This document shows, piece after piece, positions 16,758 to 18,894 of a stretch of 18,894 nt of DNA (position 1 is the stretch's first letter; the number at the start of each line of letters is the position of its first letter). The DNA is taken from positions 1-18,894 of the forward strand of contig JAJECR010000036.1 in assembly GCA_022821935.1 (NCBI GenBank). The letters run 5' to 3'. The stretch is from Candidatus Latescibacterota bacterium (GTDB lineage Bacteria; JAAXHH01). The position numbers and the translations under genes are program-made. Below the pieces are notes generated by a model, which did not search any database, had not been told where the DNA came from, and was given only the letters and a program-made list of their open reading frames with translations.

Positions 16758-17657
16758 TCAGACCTCCAGGACGGCCGCCAGCGTCTCTCCTTCGTGCACG
16801 CGGTTGAAGGTACGCAGGACCAGCACGTGACCGGACTGCGTGGACACGATCTCCTCCCTTCGCTCGCCCAGCAGGTCGGTGACCACGCCAAAAACGTCTC
16901 CTGGTTCCACGCGATCCATCAGTTCGACCCAGGGCTCGAAGAATCCTGAAAAGGGCGACGGATAGTTCAACTGGATGTGCCCCGCCCCTTCCCGGTCATC
17001 CTCCACCGTGTGCCGGATTCTCGATGGCGGCTGGACGCGTTGGATCATATCCAGCACGCCCATGACGTTCAGACAACCCTCGTAGTATGCGTCGACCCCC
17101 TCCGGATCGCAGTCCCCGGCCCCCATCCATTCCGAGTATATGGCGGGTATGCGGGCATCGCGGGCGATGGAAAGCGTGCGTCCGTCGTGACCCGCATACG
17201 TCCCCCAGACGATCGGCATGTTGAACGCCCGGGCCATCTCCCGCTGGCGCTCCAGGACGTCCGTGTCGGAATGCAGCATGTACCCCACTGTCGGGTAGAA
17301 CCTGCAAATCAGGCCGCCGCTATGCAGATCGATCAGGTAGTCGGCATCGTGGATCAGCGCGCTCACCGCGAACGCCACCCGTTCGGTGATGGTGCCATCC
17401 GCCCGTCCCGGGCAGGTGCGCGCCAGATCCAGGCCGTCCTCCCCAGTCCGCTGGCCGCGCCAGTACGCCGCTTCGTTGACGACGGGGACCAGGGTTACCG
17501 TGCCGCGCAGTTCGTCCGGGTCCAGGGCCTCTTTCAGTCGCCGGATCGCCCACATGGATTCGAATTCGTCGCCGTGTATGCCGCCGAGTATGAGCAGTTT
17601 CGGGCCGGGAGCCTTCCCGGTTATGGCAATGGACTTCAACTTGACGGGGCCTGACAT
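16758..17657 (-). CDS. AstE/aspartoacylase-like zinc deacylase
   Basis: A 299-residue member of the succinylglutamate desuccinylase/aspartoacylase family (M14-like). The zinc ligands are visible: GGIHGDE (H28, E31) and IDLHSGG (H112); YSEWMGAGD carries the likely catalytic Glu. DLARTCPG replaces the usual DLNRxFPG. The C-terminal beta domain (SGFFEPWVELMDRVEPGDVFGVV) is as in the family. The start is well supported: AAGGAG on the minus strand (bases 17664-17669) lies six bases before ATG 17657. Relatives remove an acyl group from an N-acyl amino acid (N-acetyl-aspartate, N-succinyl-glutamate, N-acetyl-diaminobutyrate); the substrate here is open. Near an oxidoreductase and amino acid importer, a role in N-acyl amino acid breakdown is plausible. 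Confidence 0.9.
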   Translation of the reverse strand: MSGPVKLKSIAITGKAPGPKLLILGGIHGDEFESMWAIRRLKEALDPDELRGTVTLVPVVNEAAYWRGQRTGEDGLDLARTCPGRADGTITERVAFAVSALIHDADYLIDLHSGGLICRFYPTVGYMLHSDTDVLERQREMARAFNMPIVWGTYAGHDGRTLSIARDARIPAIYSEWMGAGDCDPEGVDAYYEGCLNVMGVLDMIQRVQPPSRIRHTVEDDREGAGHIQLNYPSPFSGFFEPWVELMDRVEPGDVFGVVTDLLGERREEIVSTQSGHVLVLRTFNRVHEGETLAAVLEV

Positions 17658-17688
17658 GGCCTGCTCCTTGATTTATATTCGTGAAAAC

Positions 17689-17704
17689 CCGGATATCTAT
17701 CCGG
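17689..17704. promoter_or_regulatory. Palindromic candidate operator
   Basis: CCGGATATCTATCCGG has perfect 7-bp half-sites (CCGGATA/TATCCGG) around a 2-bp centre. It lies 31 bases upstream of the deacylase ATG, in the divergent region shared with the PcRGLX-like gene. It suits a dimeric repressor; as RNA it would form a short hairpin in the deacylase leader. Confidence 0.5.
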
Positions 17705-17769
17705 AGTTCCGCACCGTGGTGGTGTAAACCGGCCCGATGAAAGACGGTATCTGAAGTTAACTTGCTTCC

Positions 17770-17778
17770 ATTGTAGCA
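17770..17778 (-). promoter_or_regulatory. Possible extended -10 for the deacylase gene
   Basis: Read on the minus strand, TGCTACAAT matches the TGnTATAAT extended -10 with one mismatch. No matching -35 box is seen. It would give a leader of about 105 nt that includes the palindrome at 17689-17704. Confidence 0.3.
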
Positions 17779-17873
17779 ACTCCCGATCCACTCCGGGAAG
17801 CTTCGATAGAATATACGAACCCGCTTGATTCGGAGCAAGCGACCTGGACTGGTCAAAACAAACGGGAGAAGTC

Positions 17874-18894
17874 ATGATTTCGATCCCCATCGTGTTTACC
17901 CATAACCCCGCGCGGAAGCCCATTGGCTGGCCCGTTACGCGGGGAGTCCCCTTGCCTGCAGGCGTGCTGCACGAGACAGAAGAACTGGTCGTGCTGGATC
18001 CCGCCGGGGTCGGTGTTCCCGCCCAGTTCCGGGAGCTCAGCCGATGGCCGGATGGATCGGTAAAGTGGGTGCTCGTTGACTTCCAGGCGGATGCCGCGTC
18101 ATCGGGCAGCAGGGTCTATACCCTGGCGGATGAAGGGACCGGGGGAGCGCGCAGACGAACGACTCCTGCTACTTCCGTTCGGATCGAGGAAACAGAAAAC
18201 GACCTTCACGTGGATACGGGCGCCCTTCGGTTCCGGGTTGGCCGTCATCAATACGGTCTCTTGCATTCCGTGTCCCATTCGAACACCGGGAATCGGTACG
18301 ACGGGCAGGGCCCCCGCATCTCAGACCACGGCACCGGCGGCGATGTCCGGGCGCGCATCAGCGAAGGCGTCTCCGATGGGGGATTGGTACGCCGGCTCTA
18401 CGGACCCGGCGGTCTCTGCCGGGCTTCTCTGGCCGGTGATTCCTATTCGGCGAGCGTCGAGGAGCAAGGGCCCCTGCGCACAGTCATCCGGCTGGAAAGC
18501 GCCCTCGAGGCCGACATCCCCATGCACCATTACGGCGGGTACAGGCCCCTGCGTTGCATCACCCGGATCCACGCCTACGCCGGCCACGCATTTGTCCGGG
18601 TGTTGCAAACCTACGTGTTCACCTGCAATCCCCGGGAGGTTGAAATCGAGGATCTCGCCGTGGACATCCCCATCCCTTTCTCCGGTTCCCTCCCGAACTA
18701 CTCGTACGGATCGTGTGGCGCCCAGGCCGACGGATCTTGTGGCGTCGAGACCGGAACGCTCGAACTCGACGAGCGACTTCGAATCGCGCAGCACAAAGAC
18801 AACCAGGTGCGGGTATTCCGCGGCCGTCCGGGAATCGAGAAGGTCATTGCGGAGGACGAAGTCTGCGAGGGTTGGGTTACTCTCGGTGACGGTA
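17874..18894 (+). CDS. PcRGLX/YetA-like protein, N-terminal part (3' partial)
   Basis: The frame from ATG 17874 stays open for 340 codons to the right edge. GGGAGAA just upstream is a fair ribosome site. The N-terminus (PIGWPVTRGVPLPAGVL, then VPAQFRELSRWPDGSVKWVLVDFQ) matches the RIFT-barrel domain of PcRGLX/YetA-like proteins, known from an exo-rhamnogalacturonan lyase. A second beta-rich domain starts near residue 105 (VDTGALRFRVG) and continues past the edge. No signal peptide is visible, so the visible form looks cytosolic. Role inferred: processing of a uronic-acid/rhamnose-containing glycan. The gene is divergent from the deacylase and may share its control region. Confidence 0.78.
   Translation, partial: MISIPIVFTHNPARKPIGWPVTRGVPLPAGVLHETEELVVLDPAGVGVPAQFRELSRWPDGSVKWVLVDFQADAASSGSRVYTLADEGTGGARRRTTPATSVRIEETENDLHVDTGALRFRVGRHQYGLLHSVSHSNTGNRYDGQGPRISDHGTGGDVRARISEGVSDGGLVRRLYGPGGLCRASLAGDSYSASVEEQGPLRTVIRLESALEADIPMHHYGGYRPLRCITRIHAYAGHAFVRVLQTYVFTCNPREVEIEDLAVDIPIPFSGSLPNYSYGSCGAQADGSCGVETGTLELDERLRIAQHKDNQVRVFRGRPGIEKVIAEDEVCEGWVTLGDG

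Overview
The window is about 62% GC by eye, densely coded and free of mobile elements, tRNAs and rRNAs. It reads as a chromosomal segment of a free-living, didermic bacterium: there is a periplasmic-type TPR protein, and overlapping start/stop codons are common. Gene content (pseudo-M28/FtsX fusion, xylose-isomerase-like TIM barrel, creatininase family, AstE-like deacylase, PcRGLX/YetA-like protein) resembles marine or soil uncultured lineages such as Latescibacterota or neighbouring FCB groups. That placement is impression, not proof.

Region 1 (1-8196, all +): a very large FtsX-type permease, cut by the left edge, carries a periplasmic M28-peptidase-like domain that has lost its zinc ligands. 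It overlaps a sugar-phosphate-isomerase-like TIM barrel, then pyrR, pyrB and pyrC follow with overlaps or a 12-nt gap. The pyrimidine genes therefore have no leader of their own in which classical PyrR attenuation could act.

Region 2 (8197-9618): a monocistronic, secreted TPR protein with a good ribosome binding site, closed by a textbook intrinsic terminator.

Region 3 (9629-14683, all +): a near-consensus sigma-70 promoter starts a run of class V aminotransferase, small cupin, creatininase-family amidohydrolase and a complete polar-amino-acid ABC importer core (ATPase plus two permeases) that lacks its binding protein. An 11-bp tandem array of five units lies between the aminotransferase and the cupin.

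Region 4 (14720-17657): a minus-strand FAD-dependent amine/amino-acid oxidoreductase, a plus-strand membrane-anchored coiled-coil protein built on 21-bp DNA repeats, and a minus-strand AstE/aspartoacylase-like zinc deacylase with a palindromic candidate operator in its leader. Regions 3 and 4 together look like uptake and breakdown of an N-containing small molecule (inference).

Region 5 (17874-18894): the start of a PcRGLX/YetA-like protein running off the right edge, pointing to polysaccharide (rhamnogalacturonan-like) use.

No non-coding stretch exceeds about 220 bases.
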